A DNA stretch of 64,000 nt from Siniperca chuatsi. Lineage: Eukaryota; Chordata; Actinopteri; Centrarchiformes; Sinipercidae. Below, one piece after another: positions 62,046 through 64,000 of the stretch. The notes below the pieces were generated by a model, which was not told the origin of the DNA, made no database searches, and worked only from the letters and a program-made list of their open reading frames with translations. The stretch is from NCBI RefSeq assembly GCF_020085105.1, contig NC_058046.1, positions 26,044,675 through 26,108,674 on the forward strand, read 5' to 3'. Positions within the stretch are counted from its first letter, which is position 1; the number at the start of each line of letters is the position of its first letter. The position numbers were made by a program, and so were the translations under genes.

Positions 62046-63380
62046 CGCTATTGGTAGCAGTCATGCATTAATTGGAACAAGCCTGTCAACAATTTGTGCA
62101 TGTTTGCAAGTGCATGACTGGGTTGAACAAACGTTTCTGTTTGTGCTTGTGGCTGTGAAATGGACTGTGCAGTGTGAGTTTATGGCAGTCAGGAAATAAC
62201 ATAAAGGACAAAAAGGATCATGTTTGGCAAAGAATGCTTGTTAAGTTAAATTGAGCAATTTTCAACTCTATATTTGAGAAGAGGGATATTTGGAGGAGGT
62301 ATGAGAAAATAGTTTATAATTTTATGCATTTCAATCTTTCCAATGGAGAATTTGCTCTTGTGTCTCTATCATATGTACAATGACAAGTTCTTTATACTCT
62401 ACTCTCTTCCTAAATGCAATTTGGATTCTGACAAACTGCCTAACGTCTCAGCAATTTCCCCCAAAATATTGTCCATGACCCTGCTGCGGATCCACCTCAA
62501 AGCAGAAAAAAACCCGTGAAAGATAAGAAGAGGCAGAGGGGCTTTGAAATGCGAGTAGGGTTACAGCAGAGATGGGAGGTTGTGACAGGATTGTGTGGTG
62601 ATTCTCGTCCTGTCAAGCCCACTAATGTTGCGGTAATGCCACTGGCAGGCTGCAGTAAGACGGTGATAATGAAAAACACCGGGGAAGACAATATCAAATG
62701 GCTCCTCTACATCCTACAGTGGAGATTAGTCGACACAAAAGTAGGGTGGCAGAGGCAGAGGAGGCAGAGGCAGGCTTTAGTGCTGCTGATTGAGTCTCTT
62801 GTCAAGAGCTCCATGCTTGCAGCATGAAAAGTTACTGTGACTGACATCCTTTATACAGTCTTTTTCAGAGAGACACATACACACACACATGCACACACAC
62901 ACACATGCACACACAGTTTGCATTTCCTCAGAATCTGTTTTCTATAGATACTGTATATGCTGTCTGCTCAAAGAAGATCACTAAATTCTGAATTTATCCA
63001 TGAACTAGTTTATTTTTTCCTGGGAATGCTCAGTTTGCATTACAGAGCATTTAGTACACTTTTCCCCAAAAAAAGAAGAAAGAATGATTGTGTTTCGCCC
63101 CCAAAACTGTGTTGCCACACTGCTGCATACAGTGCAGCACACACGGGAAAATGCATAGTTTAAGTGGAAAATGGTGGCTTCATGTGGATTAAGTGTACCC
63201 TGTGAGATGATAGCGGGTACAAATAAGTTATCCAAAATATATAGTATTTCTGTTATATTTTTAAATAACTCCCTAGTGGTTTGATCCTTAAACCTGTATC
63301 AATTGATTTTTTTTGGCTTTAAACACAACATTGACATATAAATGTGTTATTGTGAATATGTTCACAAATGGTTGCTTATT
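62046..63380. other. Intergenic, nothing recognised
   Basis: No supported exons; a CA microsatellite with ATG interruptions at about 62876-62916. Confidence 0.5.
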
Positions 63381-63384
63381 TACA

Positions 63385-63659
63385 CATGTAGCAGACATGA
63401 AGCAGCATTAGCATTTATTTGGAGTCGTGCTAGTGCCCACTTGCTGAATGTAAGTCCAATATTCACTCTCCATCTAGCTCCGTTTAGGTCTTAACCAGCT
63501 CTTGAGGAAAATATCTGGCTCTTTATCTGGCTCTGCTGACTCCACTATGTTCAACAGCTAGTCGCTTGTTTGGTGCTGAGCAGGTAGCGTACAGTGGATT
63601 TATCAGAGCTTTATAAATACAAGCTCCTATCTAAAAATATGAATTAATGCAGCTTTAAC
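63385..63659. repeat. Interspersed repeat copy B (shared with 34310-34979)
   Basis: Same ordered phrases as copy A: GCATTTATTTGGAGT, GAGGAAAATATCTGGCTCTT, TCCACTATGTT, GCAGGTAGCGTA, ending GCAGCTTTAA. Confidence 0.6.
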
Positions 63660-64000
63660 TTGGTCAAATGAGCTCTTCCAGAACCAAGAGCCCAACGTGC
63701 TTGTAGTGGTCATGGACAGCATAAAATTGAAGTCCAGGATGGCCCTCGGTTTTGAACCTTTTGTTGCAAGGCTTATTATTTATGAACACGCTAGATTGTT
63801 TTGTTTCAGTTTCTCATTATTGCTTATGACAGTACAATTGCCACAAAAAAGCAACAGAAAGGGAAGACACTTGTGCCAGAGAATGTCTGCACACTGTAAA
63901 TGAGCTAGTTTGTTAAACAGTGCCACACCGAGGTCGGCACTAGCACAAAACACAGATTCATGTTTTAATTACAAATTGCAAAGTTTAACATCACAGAAGC
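63660..64000. other. Window end, nothing recognised
   Basis: No supported feature. The short open frame at 63697-63903 lacks splice context or family resemblance. Confidence 0.45.

Noticed and set aside
1-64000. CRISPR arrays, operons, phage or integrated-virus genes, rRNA and tRNA genes
   Set aside because: None seen. Repeats are microsatellites or transposon relics, and no retroviral gag/pol-like frame or intact tRNA was noticed by eye; a tRNAscan and HMM search would be needed to exclude small cases.

Overview
The window is vertebrate nuclear DNA, almost certainly from a percomorph-type teleost fish. Evidence: intron-split genes with GT/AG junctions, long AT-rich introns, CA/TG microsatellites, and many short non-autonomous DNA-transposon relics typical of spiny-rayed fish. 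No bacterial, viral, CRISPR or operon structure is present. I recognise six protein-coding genes and rebuilt each exon by exon; every reconstructed reading frame closes at a length close to its vertebrate family.

Layout. 1-5.4 kb: mostly non-coding, with one coherent but unproven three-exon micro-gene on the minus strand (about 1.39-2.12 kb: CCAAT box, TATA box, 36-codon ORF, polyA signal) and CpG-rich blocks at 3.0-4.0 kb. 5.4-8.5 kb, minus: mcidas (multicilin). 9.6-11.8 kb, minus: ccno (cyclin O). 12.7-28 kb, plus: tut7/zcchc6 (terminal uridylyltransferase), 28 coding exons. 28.9-33.7 kb, plus: isca1 (iron-sulfur assembly). 34.0-36.3 kb, plus: a gene I cannot name, two coding exons and perhaps more. 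38.5-44.5 kb, plus: a kisspeptin receptor, best matching teleost kissr2 (GPR54-type). 44.5-48.9 kb: microsatellites and nested hAT-type elements. 48.99-56.85 kb, plus: psat1 (phosphoserine aminotransferase). 57-64 kb: gene-poor, repeat relics only.

Function. mcidas and ccno are the adjacent pair that drives multiciliated-cell differentiation (multicilin switches on centriole amplification and ciliary genes; cyclin O supports deuterosome-mediated centriole production). A near-ideal RFX X-box lies upstream of ccno, consistent with that programme. tut7 uridylates RNA, isca1 acts in mitochondrial Fe-S biogenesis, psat1 is the second step of serine synthesis and carries a textbook ATF4-type amino-acid response element in its promoter. 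These last genes are neighbours, not one pathway.

The gene order joins homologues of human 5q11 (MCIDAS, CCNO) to homologues of human 9q21 (TUT7, ISCA1, PSAT1), a linkage also expected from the chicken Z chromosome. I did not find a convincing new multi-gene system. The best candidates for something undescribed are the left-end micro-gene and the unrecognised gene between isca1 and kissr2.
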